Below are positions 10,915 to 24,257 of a DNA stretch of 64,000 bases, piece after piece; positions within the stretch are counted from its first letter, which is position 1; every line of letters starts with the position of its first letter. The position numbers and the translations under genes are program-made. The DNA is from Mactromeris polynyma (taxonomy: Eukaryota; Mollusca; Bivalvia; Venerida; Mactridae): contig JASFXZ010000005.1 in the NCBI GenBank assembly GCA_032209605.1, positions 31,918,905 through 31,982,904 on the forward strand. Reading direction: 5' to 3'. The notes under the pieces were generated by a model. It was not told the DNA's origin and searched no databases. It was given only the letters and a program-made list of their open reading frames with translations.

Positions 10915-13900
10915 GGTTGTGAAATACTCTCAGAATATATCAACATAGATCGTACATCACATGATGTAGAAATCTAGATCCTTAACAGATCTACATCAAA
11001 CTTTGTGGGATCCTCATTGTCTGAAATTCCGAAAAATAAAAATATCAACAACTGAAATAAAAATGCCCTGTGAATAACAAATTGTTGTGAAGTTATGAAG
11101 TGTTGGCAGTAAATAAAAAATATTCTTTGACTGTATAAATGGCATATTAAATGGGTGTTTGTTAATGTACAGTAAAACGTCAACAATAAGACCACCCTTA
11201 GGACTATTGAATACTGGTCTTGATATTCAGGTGGTCTTAATATTGAGGTTGAATAAAGAGCAATACAGTGAAATTGGACTTGAAAATTGTGTTCATAATT
11301 TTGAGGTGGTCCTATTATTGAGGTGGTCTTTAAGTGAGGGATTACAGTATTTCTATTGAAACTCCGGTACTTTTGGTCATCAATTCTAGCTATTACACTT
11401 TAGTGACTGCAAGATATAAATCTTTAAAATGCAGTTATGTATGATTTAACCGATGACTGAAACTGCTACATTGTAGTTTGCATGTATATCATCAATCACC
11501 TATTTCCACCTGTTGCTTCCTAAATATACAGAAATATACTATATACATGTATTATATACAAATATGTAAGAAAAAGAAATTTTAGAAAGGTTTGACATAG
11601 GTTATTGTTGATACCATGTCAGTGTGTGTCTCGTTCTTTTAGATTTACATGTGTATGTCAACAGAACTACAAATCCATAACATTTGGTTGGTAATTAGCT
11701 TCATTTAGAAATAACAAACTTCAAACAAAGTCAGGGACACAGAGCAATACAGTTATAACTGATTTAGTTTTGTTTGAAGGTACAATAGTATTGGAATGGA
11801 TCTTTGAAATAAGAACAAAATCAATTGTTTTCAAGAAAATCAGATACAAATAATTACACCAATTGCTCAATCAATTATTTAAATTGATAATATTGATTAA
11901 CAGCTGTTTAAAAACTTTTTGTTCAGTCTTTTAGATCATATCAGCACAAGTACACGAAAAATAAGAATCAAGCTGTATATTTCAGAATGGGATGTAAAAA
12001 TGTCATAAGCATTTCAAACTTGTTATATTTTGTATCCAGTATCATACTCTCCACTAGCATCGGGCGCTTATTCAAATGAAGAATGCAAATAAAATCGCAT
12101 ATCACAAATACATGCACATGGCCGTTCTTTAAAAATTACACGAGACTGTGCATGCTATATACAAACGTTCACGTTAATCTATGCATACGATAAAACAGTA
12201 AGACATGCCTATTAATCACAACAGTTTCACATTCAAAATATTCCAGTACATTTACATCCAAAGCATATTAATGGCTTAATATTTTGCAAAATGCAAATCG
12301 AATCCTTCGCAATCAATAATTTAATAAACCAATTTAATCCAAACTTTACAAGTGAAATTTAAAATACTAGTATGCATAACAACGTCCATTATCTATTCTA
12401 GAAAACTAGATGAAACTTATTTCTAAATTTTTCAAATCTTCAAAATTAATTTACAGTAAGATGTTACAAATATAATAACATACCGTATCTTTATCAATTT
12501 ATGTTAACATGCAAACATGCAGCAGTTTCTAACACTGGTATCACAAGTATTAAAATCCTGAATATTCTTGCACCGACTTGTGAGACAAAGGCACCGGCAT
12601 TTAAATACCTGTATCTACTATTATAGCCATAACAAGTAATTGTGATACACTAGACTTGTATCTTCACAAGACATAGTACCTCTAAACAAACAATGGTCTA
12701 CAAATCACAATGTAATACAGAAATCAATTACAGCTCAAGTTGGCAATCTACCAAACTATAAATATTGAATAAATCTGGATTTTTGATGAATAAATATCAA
12801 CCAAAACTATATGCACCAGCTACGGTAATTGATTCAAATACAATATAATGAATACATAGTAAAACGCATATATACAGTTAAAAAAATCTTGGTCTATTTT
12901 CACACATTATATTGTTAAATGTAATACAGTCAACAGTGGCAGAAGTCATTTAAAGTGAAATTTTATTTGTATTTTATTGTTCTATTGGTATTGTAGATAA
13001 AATATAACTCAGTAAATGGAAATTTGTCAGCAACCATTTTATGTAATTATGTACTAAAACACTATAATACCTACATGTACTGAAATGATCTAATCCAGAA
13101 AAAACATTAATGTTCACTGAATTATTTCCTATCCAAAACTGACCCCAGTCCTACTGTATATTTACGTTTACATTTTCACTTTACTTTTAATACAAATTTA
13201 AATCCCCATTAAATATTATAACTTGAGAAAAACAATAATATGTAGTTTCACCTATATGCGGATTATAACAGCTTAAATGGTATTAAAAATGTCCAAACCG
13301 TCGAAATATTTTTAACACATAATCACATTTTGATATAACAAGTTCCACTGTGTATAAAACAATAATGCAGACAATTTACCTGTTTGGAATGCAGTTATAT
13401 TCAAGCCCAATCTAATATTGATAACACAATAAAACTCCACTCCTTTGGAGATTTAACAACAAGTTGAATCAAGTGACCAATTCAAAATGACGTAGAAATT
13501 TGAACGGTTAAAATTCCACACCTATCTAATGCGAATAAGTTTATCAATACTAATATTTAGTCACTGTACTATTAATAACCCTTAAATTATGCAAACCTTT
13601 GTATATTCATCACTGAATTGGTCATTAAAATTTACAAAAAAGGTTGATTTAAATAATCAATAAACTGTACATTGTATATTGAACTAGGTCTTTGTACACT
13701 CCATATATTAAGACACTATCTAATACAGAAATGTGATCAGTTATTTTATTAATATACTCAAAATACAATTCTATGCTGCATTGATCGAAATTTATCTCCC
13801 AATTCTATTTTATTGAATTAAGTGGTGAATTAAGTGGTGAATTAAGTGGTTTTAAGCATTCTTATCATGCTGTTTGAAAAATTACACTTCATTTGGGGAT

Positions 13901-15620
13901 GTTAATAATATTTTGTCCTTTTGGAAAATTGCCAAAAAATTATGCAATTAATATGAAATTCAATTGATGCATTGACGTCTAGATGAGCATGAAAGTGAAA
14001 TCTTTCCACAAAATTGTGTAGACATTTTTTTCTTACTACAAGTTAACCTACATAGTTTTGCTGCAAGCATTTTGTCTGATCTCAAACCCAGTTACAACAC
14101 GATCCCTAGTATTTTATAAAACAATTATATCTAGTTTATCTAATGGTCCAGTATAATCATAACCAATAATCACATTTTCATGTTCAGTGTCATTAATTAT
14201 ATTGTATACCGTATATGCATTTTGTACACTGAAATTTGAAAAATAAACTTCTTTTTTATGAAAGTTGTTCATTGACTCAATAGAAGATTTAGCATAACAT
14301 ACCATAAACCCCTCTCCTCAGGTCAACAAGACTGTCTTACTGAACATATTTTGGGGTTAGGAGTTAAGATGTTTTTTATATATAATATATATTTTTTTTT
14401 TATTATGTAACCTTTGTATAATTATGGACATCTGACATTCAGAATTTTAAGCCCTAAAAAATATGGTAGCTAAATGTTTCTGGAGACAGATAATATTTAG
14501 ACCAAAATAAACATGTCTCTCATCAAGCACTCACTTTCACTGAACATTCATGAAATAATTATAACTCATGTATACAGTGGTCCAATTTAGTTGAGCTTGA
14601 TTGGCATATATATACCTTATCTTAAGATGAAAACGGAATATCAAGTTTTCCTATTACTGCAAGAAATGAAACATTAAACAGCAGATCTGAAGTCATAAAT
14701 GTCGCATGTGGTGATTAATAAAAATGTTTAATGCTGCTGCAAGAAATAAATCTGTTACACAAATCTGCTCAAATGATGGGCACAACATGCCATTGCAAAC
14801 AAGAAGATTCCACAGCTGTTTAAGCAAAGCACTCAGCTCGATACATGTCTCAGATATCACGTATTTTGCCAAAAATTTAGCAAACGATCAGAAAAAATCA
14901 AAACAAGGTTAAGCTCATGTTCAGACATGTTCTAAAATCTGGTTTGTATAAGCATGCCACATATTATCAGGGCAAAACTAAATACATCCAAGCGAACATT
15001 AACAGAACTCACTGTTAAATAATTATTTTTGCTTGAATAATCGAATAAGGTACCAAATCGCCCACAGACTCATGTTTAAGTATATAATAATATTTGCCCC
15101 ATTGATATTATTGAGGCCAAAATAGATAGCGGACCAGGATTGAAGAAATGAAGCACCTGTTTAGATTGTACTGCTAGTTGAAGTTCTTTATATCCAACAC
15201 AATGCAGCTCATACTCATTATTTTGCATGGCAAGACAGCAAGAGTTATTTTCATAAAAAATCGCTTATTTCTGCAATTTTATAGCGTCATGTAACCAACG
15301 AAACGGCGTCTCCGTAATATTTTTATCTCATTAAAAAAGCACCTTCTTCAATTAACTCGTTTAACTTGATACGGAAATGTTATGTACACAGCTTAAAATT
15401 GTTTGCTGGCAAAAAATAGAATTTGTCTACATACCTTAAAGTTTGTAGCATTCCAATGAAACGAATACACAATATTTATAATAGAAAACATTCAGCGTAT
15501 TGCTGAATCGAAACTTAGTCAAGTAAAGTTTACGGATGTGCAATCCAACATTTTGAACGAAATTTTACCAAAAGTCTAGTATTGGTTATTTCCCTTTTTA
15601 AACACTTTAATTAATAGTAC
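10915..15620. other. Presumed 5' UTR intron of the AKNA-like gene
   Basis: No conserved exon seen. It holds a MITE at 11170-11347, a 15-bp motif repeated three times (GGTGAATTAAGT, about 13819-13851) and AT-rich low-complexity sequence around 14370-14400. It separates the start-codon exon from the candidate noncoding exon at 15621. Confidence 0.5.
11170..11347. mobile_element. TA-flanked MITE (CAGTAAAAC family), copy 1
   Basis: Starts TA|CAGTAAAACGTCAACAATAA and contains alternating GGTGGTCTTA / TATTGAGGT motifs shared with the copies at 29405-29573 and 40224-40401. The right end is degenerate but followed by TA. TA target sites and CAGT termini fit a Tc1/mariner-type MITE. Confidence 0.6.
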
Positions 15621-15700
15621 TTACCTAAGGGCGGGCAAATATCTACAGTGCTGCACAGGTATTACTAATATATGCGATATTGTCACTCAAATCGGAAGTG
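15621..15700 (-). promoter_or_regulatory. Candidate promoter and noncoding exon, AKNA-like gene
   Basis: TCGGAAGTG at 15692-15700 matches the core of an ETS-family site, typical of metazoan housekeeping promoters. On the minus strand about 70 bases further a strong donor appears (CCCTTAG|GTAAGTACT, last exon base 15621). This fits a short untranslated first exon whose intron runs to the start-codon exon near 10.9 kb. Inferred from motifs only. Confidence 0.45.
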
Positions 15701-15913
15701 CGTTTTTAACTGCTTCTACAATTAAGAATTTGAAATTAACAGGATTGACAGAAAACCGGACAAACAAAACGAACGTACATAGGAACACAAATGTCCCCAC
15801 TATGGGCTTTTCAGTATAATGCTAACACTTTGTTTGTAAAGGTTAAATAATTTTGAAGCAATATGAATTGAATCCATCTATCATTACAAGAGTTATAAAT
15901 TGGAAACCATTGT

Positions 15914-16960
15914 TATGCCCCCACTCTAAAAGGGGGGGGGGGGGGGGGGGGGGGGTGATATAGATTTGACAATCATTGTCCGTCCGTCACAAAATATTGT
16001 GTCTTGTGTCTCCAACAGTACATCAGCTAGACTCACATAACTTTACAGGAATGTTAACTAGCATGTGTAGTTGTGCACCTGGGGTTTCATGTTTGGCTCC
16101 GTCCAGTAAGTGCAAAGTTATGGCCCTTGACTTATTAAAAATATTGAATACAGAGCATGCAATCTTGTGTGGCGCATTTCTCCAAAAGTATAGGACCCTG
16201 ACTCACAAAACTTTACAGGTATGATCACCAGCATGTGTAGTTGTGCACCTGGGGTTTCATGTATGATTACGCCCAGTAAGTGAAAAGTAATGGTTTTGAC
16301 TTATTGAAAGTATAGCACACAAGAGCGTGTAATCTTGTGATGTGCCTATCTCCAACAGTATATCAGCTACAGTTACAAATCTTCAGAGGAATGTTCACCA
16401 GCATGTGAAGATGTGCATATAGGATTATGTATGTTTCTATGACCAGCAGCAGAGTTATGAATCTTGGCATCATTTACATAAGCCATGTAGATCATCGAAA
16501 TTTTATAAGAGGCTTCACTCGAAAAGTATTTTATTTAAAGTTATAAACTTTGAGTCTGTATTTTTGCGTATGTATATGGAGTTAATCCACATCAGTGTAG
16601 TAATTATACATTGTTTGTTATAAGCAAGTTAACTTATTTCTATTTGTGTTTATACTCTATGTTACAACATTGTCGGTTGAAAAAGTTCTACTTCTGAGCT
16701 TATGTTAATTGTAATAATGTCTTGCAGACTTAAAGTAACATTTTTTGTATTTTATTGTATTGTGTCAACACTGGTAACTGAAAATGTATTTCAGTTACAA
16801 CCATCAATCTACGAGAAGGTTTATCACCATAATCTGTAAAGTTGTTCGCTTGGTAATTTTTATCCACATTCACAAACTATGAGGAGAATAAAGGCATTTG
16901 CTTTTATGAGAAATGCTGAAAGTGGGGGCATCCGTGTCCAATGGACACATTTCTAGTACA
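15914..16960. mobile_element. TATGCCCCC element (TIR, about 1 kb), copy at unit A
   Basis: ATGCCCCCACT at 15915-15925 is matched by AGTGGGGGCAT at 16921-16931. The interior has degenerate repeats of 'CAGCATGTGTAGTTGTGCACC' type and a GTCCGTCCGTC stretch. The sequence matches a repeat I recognise as abundant in bivalve genomes, including the closing GTGTCCAATGGACACATTTC. No coding capacity. A related copy begins at 30218. Confidence 0.8.
15932..15955 (+). repeat. Run of 24 consecutive G
   Basis: The copy at 30.23 kb has only four G at this place, so the tract expanded (or is an assembly artefact) in this copy of the element. Confidence 0.9.
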
Positions 16961-17039
16961 AAAATTGGCAAATTGTATTTGAAATCAAACGTGTTCTGTG
17001 TTTTATTATCATATACTTATTTATCCAATTTGAATTGAA

Positions 17040-17235
17040 TCATACCATCCTTTCAAGAGTTATTGATCAGAAACCAACTTTATGCACAGACAGACTGATG
17101 GAAAGACGACAGACAGAAAGATGGACTGGAGTAACACTGTATACCCCGGGAATGGTGGGGGTATAAAATGTTATCAAAATAACAAAGCCAGCAGGAAATT
17201 TTCTCAGTTTATTCAGATAATAACTACATCCAGCT
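17040..17235. repeat. Fragment of a 'GGTGGGGGTATAAAA' bivalve repeat
   Basis: Contains CAGACAGACTGATGGAAAGA and then CCCCGGGAATGGTGGGGGTA, the usual 3' end style of such elements, directly before the region that matches unit B from 31.61 kb. Confidence 0.45.
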
Positions 17236-18659
17236 AAAAATGACTTAATCACTTAAAGCATTAAAGAACTATATATACACAGTGCAACCTCTCCAGAGTG
17301 GCCCTCTCTGACCAACAACCTTTCTTCAACAACAGTGCAGATTGTTCAGAGTAAACATTATTATTAATTCAACATCACTAAATCAACAACTTATCAATAA
17401 CAGCTGAAATTTGCATCTGCCAGAGGATGTTACTCTGGGTATTAGAAACTACCTATTTTTCATCACCCAAGAAATGCAAAACTTTCCGTAGACATTTTGT
17501 ACTGTAATTAATATTCTTATAAGCATAAAACACAATGAAGCAATGATATGTTGTTGATATCACAGTTTAGTAACAATGTATATACATGTAATATCCAACA
17601 ATTACCGCACTGCCACAGTTATAACTTAATTACTGGATATTATATGCATACTAAACAGTGATATAAAATACATTACCAGGTGCATGTGTATAATTCAGAG
17701 CAGACACAGTATTTTACTAACATCTCCAAATATTTTTCCTCTGTGCTACAACTAAGTGCTTAACAATAGTTCCCAGTATAAATCTTATACAACAAGCTCA
17801 GCTGGCAAACATCGATAAGCAACCACAAATACTCTGAAGGTCAACAACTATCATTGGTCAACAACTATCATTTGAAATGATCATAGTAGTGTTATATTCT
17901 AAAGTTTCCAAAGCTGTTCATAATGATTCCCAGTCACATTAGGAATCTATCATCTATAAACAGTATCTCTCATCCTCATCCAAGGTGGCCTCCATTTTAC
18001 TACAAGATTTAGGCTAGAGCTAGTAAGAAGCCAATTAGCTGCTGGCTATGAATTCTCCAATCTGGCAACTAAAATTGCCAATATTGTCTCAAAATAGCCA
18101 TTTTATTATAAAATTGGAAAAAGTTTATCAAATCATTTGTTTCCATATCTGGCGACCAGCTTTTGAAAACAAACACCAGACTGGTATGAATACATTGCAT
18201 GATCACAGATAAGCAAACACCAGTGTTACAAGTTGGTATAAAAGTAATCACTTCACATCACTTTCTGATGTTGCAGCATCTTGTGTGTCAGATTTCTGTT
18301 TGAGATTATGTATGTATAATGATGTCTGTTCACTAACATGGTGTCTACGTAAATCTGGCATCTCATCGTGTCTGAAAAATAGGTGGAAAAGAGACAGTTT
18401 ACAAACAGTATAACACAAACTTACACTATTGACATTGATTCATCCATGATATTCTTGGATACCGACACCTGTTTACTTTGTGTGGTTGTAAACAATTGTC
18501 TACATGACATCAACATTTTTCTCGCTAATGTAAAACAAATAGAATGTCATCTTATATGGTGCCTTAATTTATTTAAGAGTTGCATATGGACTTTTATGTC
18601 TGAAAAGGCCATACTTTCTACAAAATTTGGTGGATACATGTAGTAACTGAAATCGAGCT

Positions 18660-18832
18660 TGACTTTTAGTTTATTATCCTATGCATATTTGCCCAATACG
18701 AATTGATTTCATCCATCCTTTCAAGAATTATAGATTTTTCACTCCAGCAAACACATGACCAGACGGACAGGGGCAAACTTCATGCCCCTTCACCATTCCT
18801 CAAATTGGAGGGGCATAATAAAGAAACACAAA
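18660..18832 (-). repeat. TATGCCCCTCC repeat fragment, minus strand
   Basis: Minus strand reads TTATGCCCCTCCAATTTGAG and then a GTCCGTCTGG motif. The same fragment is at 33.28-33.44 kb in unit B, so the insertion predates the duplication. Confidence 0.55.
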
Positions 18833-20212
18833 CGAAACATTGGTAAGAACAGTAAATTTCTTCTAATTGTATCATGTTACAGCCAGGACCGAGATTGTTG
18901 GATTTCAGTAAGATCGGGATGATCTGGGGGAACCAGTCTGTCTGTAATTTTATAGAACACAGTGGATGAATCACCACCACATACAGCTAGGATCAGTCTG
19001 AAATAATAGTACAATGTGTACTTCAGGCATTTACAACAACATTACATCGATATGTTTTTGTTTATTCACGGCTAAGCCATTCATAGTTAAACTAGATTAT
19101 AAGAAAGAATTGTGTATCATGAATTGAGGCTAACTGTACCCTGTTTACTCCTACGCAGTGGTCTCCCTTTACAAACTACAGAAACAGTATAACAGTATTC
19201 TGTTATTTCTTTTTAATTTTATGTATTAGATATTGGCATAGTTTTGGTCATATTTTAGAGAAAGAAGGCTGGCTTAGGTGGTAATATAATAAATCAATCA
19301 CTGTGTTTTCAAGGTAAGAGCTGTAAGGATTAGTTTGGCATATCAGTAAAAAATATGAACACATAATTTTGGAGATTTAAACACTTGATATACAAAATGT
19401 AGATGTATACTTACCCTTGTGTATGATAATCAGGTAACTTGATCAATTCCATATTTCCACATTCCTCCCTTGGTTTTGTTTTACTAGCATGACCAGACAA
19501 CAAGACAAGCGATTACTCCTCACAACAATGTGTCCTCACGTTCCACCAGGATTTATCTGTGGAAAACAATATGCAGATATTACAATATATGATTGTATAA
19601 GTGGATATTGTTGCTAATCATAAATTGTGCAAATCTGCCATTATCAGACATTTTGCAAGCAGAAATGCGTAAAATTTATCATTAATGCAGTATTCTTTTT
19701 TTTGGAGGCTGACACTGGATTGCTTTCATACCATGGACTCTTTCTCTTAACCAATATTTATATGAGAATTTCACTCATAATAATGCACTTCATGTTCAAG
19801 TTGATACATGTATACATTATTATATTATATTCAAGCTTATATAAAGAACAAACTTCTGTATGCCAGAATATCCCTAAACTGGAACAAAAAGTAAATGTTA
19901 ACAATTGTTATAAAAATTTTAAAGAAATTCAATGCAATTTCATAGAAGAGTTTGTGCTTTACGACATTTAATCCAACTAATTATAGACATTTTAGCCAGT
20001 TTTATTTTTCATTTTGTAACTGGTTGATCTTCCCTGCATCATCGAAGTATGACAACTGTTGAACTTCTGATAATAAAATCAAAGGTATTTATGTCTTTGA
20101 TAAAATTAATCATGGTATACTGATAAGCCCAGCCTTTGGTTTAAATGAGCAAGTTGGATAGATTCATGAAACTAACAGCGCTGGATTCACTTAATCGCAT
20201 TAGGCCACACCT

Positions 20213-21189
20213 TTTTTATTTCTTGGTTTACAAGATTTTTTTGAAAAAAGTTAGACTGGTAGGTCGAAAAAAAAAAATAAAAAAAAAATGATTAGGTCAT
20301 ATCAATCTTTGATCTCAATTTGTATTTCACAACGTGGCTGCAACTGTCATCCAAAAATATTTACTTCAAAGACTTAGACAGCGACTTCAAACATCTTTGA
20401 TGTTTATTCTTGTTGAAAATTAAATTGCAACACAGACAATAAGTACCTGGATTTGACCTACTTTAATATTGATTTTGTGCTGGTGAATTTTCAGAAAATA
20501 GCAGACTTGTGTACACATAAAATGTCATGATGACGTATTTTTTCTGTGAAAATTTCTTTACATGGGATTATTTGATGGCCGTTTTTGGAATAACTTTTAT
20601 TATTAACCATATTTTTTTGGTTGAATTAATATCTTACAAGATTGCTTTTTACATTAGGGTAAGTTAAAGTTATGGTACTTATTGTAAACATCCGAGAATT
20701 TATTGTAAACTTGCCACGAGTATGTGAAGAAATTACGCTTCCGCGAGTGCAGCGTAAAATCGCTACCTGTGATGTTTTAAATGCAGTTTATGCAAAAACT
20801 TTATATAGTAACCCAATTTTGTTTTAAATGCTTTAGCTTAATGAAAGAGCGATCTTTTCATAAGAATAAATTAGAATGTCCGAATTTTACGAAAAAATTT
20901 ATAGTGGTTTAAAAACAAGTGATTGAAAACGCGTGATCCTGGAGATGGTATTAGGGCGTGAAATTGAGTGATCATGGAGATGGTATTAGGGCGTGAAAAC
21001 GAGTGATCATGTCATTTTAATATATATATATAACACTTGTTTATTATTCAAGTCGAAATGTCAGTTCTTCTGGGTTTTTTCACGGCATCGGGAGGAAAAA
21101 AATCCGAAATCGTATTTTTATTTTTTTTCCACTTTTGCAAAAATTACGTTCGCCGGTTTTGTAAACCAAGAAATAAAAAAGGTGTGGCC
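20213..21189. mobile_element. PIF/Harbinger-like MITE, 977 bp
   Basis: Perfect terminal inverted repeats of 31 bp starting GGCCACACCTTTTTTATTTC, flanked by the direct duplication TTA (20210-20212 and 21190-21192). The 3-bp TTA target and GGCC termini fit PIF/Harbinger. No transposase frame; the interior has poly-A tracts and two to three copies of a 35-bp GGAGATGGTATTAGGGCGTG repeat near 20.93-21.01 kb. No counterpart exists in unit B (near 36.0-36.1 kb), so it arrived after the duplication. Confidence 0.85.
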
Positions 21190-21437
21190 TTATGAACACA
21201 TCTATATAATTTTAACAAGGTGATGTTCATCTAAATGTGTAATTAGGTAAACTAAGGAGGGTACGATATTATCATAGCATATATGATACGAGATGATTTG
21301 GGTACGACTGAACCAAAATCCCACATGACAGCTAGAGTCTCTGAAACTTTACGTCAAACATGACGTGCAAACTGTTAAATGAAGAAGTTCAGATTATAAC
21401 TTACAACAGGATGCTCTTTATATTGTACTGAAGCCAT

Positions 21438-21915
21438 TGTGACCATGAACTTCAGATTTCCATGAGCTGGGTAAAGCTCAAACTCGCAGCGGTTATCTTC
21501 CCTTGCAGTACAGCATTTAACTATAAGGGGAGATCACTGCGTAGGAGATTGGGTAAAACTGTAATATTGGAAATTCCCTGTTCTAAATATAGAAAAAACC
21601 CGCGACTTTATTCGGACTCTCTCGGTTAACTGCGTCTGAAATTGTTCAATGGATTGATATTTTAACCAATCAAAATTCACTTATTAATAGAACCTTACTA
21701 AAAATAAATATAATGTAATTGTTAAAATGTAAACAGCAAATAATGATAGTGAATTTTATCAATATACTGATATAAATAGAAAAAAAATATTGATAAACAA
21801 CCGGAAGTACTGAAAATTTACTGAAAAGTTAGGGAAAACAAACCAAAAGGACCAAAAGGAACTACATTGTAATAGTTTATTCAGCCCAGCTTATCTGGTC
21901 TCGAAAACTATACGA
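21438..21915. promoter_or_regulatory. Decayed head-to-head promoter region, unit A
   Basis: Corresponds to the intergenic region 36390-36728 of unit B. The CCAAT box (AACCAATCAAAATTCAC near 21666) is kept, but the start codon of the RING gene and the bases before it are not. Confidence 0.5.
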
Positions 21916-23198
21916 ACAGTAGAATATCCTGATATATCGCAGAAAATGGGTGTAAATAGGGAACGATTATTCAACTGCGCTGTTCGTAAAGGAAAGTCCA
22001 AAAAGAAAGTAGAACATGATTCCAAGCCGGAATCGGAAAAAAATCCGATAACGTCTCCTCAAGGTGAATATTTATTATCTATTTTTATTCTCGTACAACA
22101 AATACATTTTTTCCATTATATCATTATCAACACTGATTTTTTGCATTTTTTTTTCAATGTATGATTAATATGAAGATTTTACAATTTATCTTTCATTATT
22201 GATGCGCGCACAAAGTAATTATTATATTATTATACTTATTCTTTTATAGATTCAAAGATTCAAGAAATTGCTACTGACCTTGGTGCCAGACCAAAAGTGC
22301 CTGCCATTATTATATCGGAATCCGATGGAACAGAGAAAAAAGAGAATAAGAAGAAACGTAAATGGAAACCAGTATCTCTGTCGGAATGTGGATTCAATCT
22401 ATCTCTGCTTCCAAGGCCTTTTAGACCAGAAATGATTGATCCTGAAGAAGAGGCTGCTATCATTGAGAAAATTGAAAATGAAATAGCTAGTAGAATATGG
22501 GAACTAAGTAGAGAAATATAAGGATCTGCATTGACACTGACACTACTATATTATTCGAAGGAGGCTGTAAAGCTAATGATAAACTTGCTCGTCCTGACCG
22601 CGACAGGAACATCCAAAAAGCTGGAAAACAAGTGAAACATATAAACTGCACAAGTGTCAAAAATAACAAGGGACGAAAGAAAGTATACACATGTACATGT
22701 ATATTCACCATTGATTGTCATTTACCCTCACAATCCAAATACCGAGAAAATAACTCATCTCGAAATAAAAACACAAATGAAACAAAGTCAAGATTAAAAC
22801 CTCATCAACCTGTACCTAGTAGAAGACGGGGTCCTGTGCAGAATATACGGCTCGCACTTCAAGAGACTAATGCTGCGACTGACCTCGCTTCTTCTCTCGT
22901 TAGTGTTCTCATTAACTTACAGCATCGTGAGCTTACGTCAGAGGACTATGAAGTTCTTTGTCAGTTTGATGAATCTGTGGCTCCAAAAACTATAGACAAA
23001 TCTCTACTTGACAATTTTAAAACAGACATAGTCAATGAAAGTACTGCTGGAGACATTTGCCCAGTTTGTATGGACGTGTATGAGGTTGGAGATAATCGAA
23101 AGTTCCTCCCTTGTAACCATGTATTCCATGCTAAATGTATTGATATGTGTCTAGAAAATTCCTCCAAAAACTGTCATGTTGATGGTCATTCTCATTGA
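21916..23198 (+). pseudogene. RING-H2 E3 ligase pseudogene (unit A)
   Basis: Match to the intact gene at 36729-38885. Exon 1 (to 22063, donor CAAG|GTGAAT) lacks the ATG used in unit B. Exon 2 starts at 22250 after TTTTATAG. A frameshift near 22483-22510 leads to a stop at 22519-22521. Further on, the reading frame resumes but a segment corresponding to IHHRLFKLINLEEKRL of the intact copy is altered. In the RING the conserved Trp after the third zinc pair is Cys, the Pro before the last ligand is His, and the tail ends early (…VDGHSH). Long stretches are otherwise identical to unit B, so decay came after duplication. Confidence 0.9.
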
Positions 23199-24257
23199 AA
23201 TCAGCCCCTAACTTTAGCTTCATTACTTTCCGCTGTTAGCGTACATATATTGCTTTTACCTCTCGGTTTGTTTCCATGACCTATAAGGTACTTATTATTG
23301 TTACAGAGAAGCTGTCTGTATATTATTGTTATATATAAACTTTGACATTGTTATTTGATGCATTTTGTATCCTAGTCTCATCAGATGCTCACATTCATTT
23401 TTGAAAGTGATACTACTGTTGTGTGATATTACATGCATAATTATGATTTGTAAAAATAAAACGTAAAACATTAAACATTGATATCTGTGTTTGTTTTGTG
23501 TTGTATGTATGTATTTCATTGTAGTTATCTACCTTGTTTTGAATGCTGATTGATTGCTGGACACTGCAGTAATGGTCAATCATTTTAACTAGCTATTGTT
23601 CTACCTACTTGGGTAATTCTATGTTGAAATAAACTGACCAACAGCTAATCATCAAAGCACAAAAGTGCTGTGGGACGGTACCAATCGTCTCTGTAGCCAA
23701 GCTTGCAACTCGTTGCATACAAGTTTCCGTTTTGTAACTAAACAGTTTTATAATATCAAAGTATGTGTAAATAGGTAAGATGATGTGCATGGAGTATGAA
23801 ATAAAACTAAAACATAAGACAGAAATGCGAAAAAGAATAAAACATTATTGAAAAATAGTAAACAGTTTTTCCAAGAGATCTTCAATCCGGCTTGTTTCTA
23901 GAAATGCTAGATTTTCAAACCGAAATAAAGAAAAAATGTCAGTCATAATGGTAGAACCTTAAAATTGTAAAACAAGTGAAATGTTTGTCACGATTCTAAA
24001 TAAATGAAATACAAAGAAACCAGACCCTTTATGTAACGTTTGTGAATATTTAATTATAAAATGACATATTAAATTATATCAGCACCACCTTAGAGTAAAA
24101 TCAGTATGCCCAGGCATAAAGTTAAGATATCACTAGCTTGCCATAGGTTAAGAGTTATCTTGTTGTAGTGGGGTATTTTCCTATTAATTTTCCAAGCACA
24201 GAGTGAGATGTACGTAGAAAGATGACACCAATAATTTTCGTAGTCGTGCACAACGAG
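23199..24257. other. 3' flank of the RING pseudogene and unpaired sequence
   Basis: Up to about 23645 it matches the 3' flank of the intact gene, including AAAAATAAAA poly(A)-signal sequence near 23452. From there to the transposon end at 24258 there is no counterpart in unit B and no feature I can name. Confidence 0.5.

Larger units (their letters stand above)
18248..21437 (-). pseudogene. TSEN15: TSEN15 pseudogene (unit A)
   Basis: Exon-by-exon match to the intact gene at 32795-36389. Exon 1 (21437-21405) is unchanged. Exon 2 survives only as about 25 bases next to its acceptor near 19.87 kb; the rest is deleted. Exon 3 (19556-19415) has a 45-base net deletion and a TTA-to-TAA nonsense change at 19515-19513. 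Exon 4 (from 18997) loses its 3' end and donor near 18.91 kb, where unrelated sequence begins. Exon 5 (18371-18248) is well kept and ends …SESDVK. Several independent lesions make a functional product very unlikely. Confidence 0.9.
17236..23645. repeat. Segmental duplication unit A, main block
   Basis: Collinear with 31613-39540 in the same orientation, with long near-identical stretches (for example GTCACATTAGGAATCTATCA, present near 17.94 and 32.48 kb). It includes pseudogene copies of TSEN15 and the RING gene. Differences are insertions, deletions and substitutions spread along the block, so the duplication is not recent. Homology resumes at about 29405-30217 (versus 40224-41148) after a non-homologous stretch that holds the 4.9 kb transposon. 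Confidence 0.95.
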
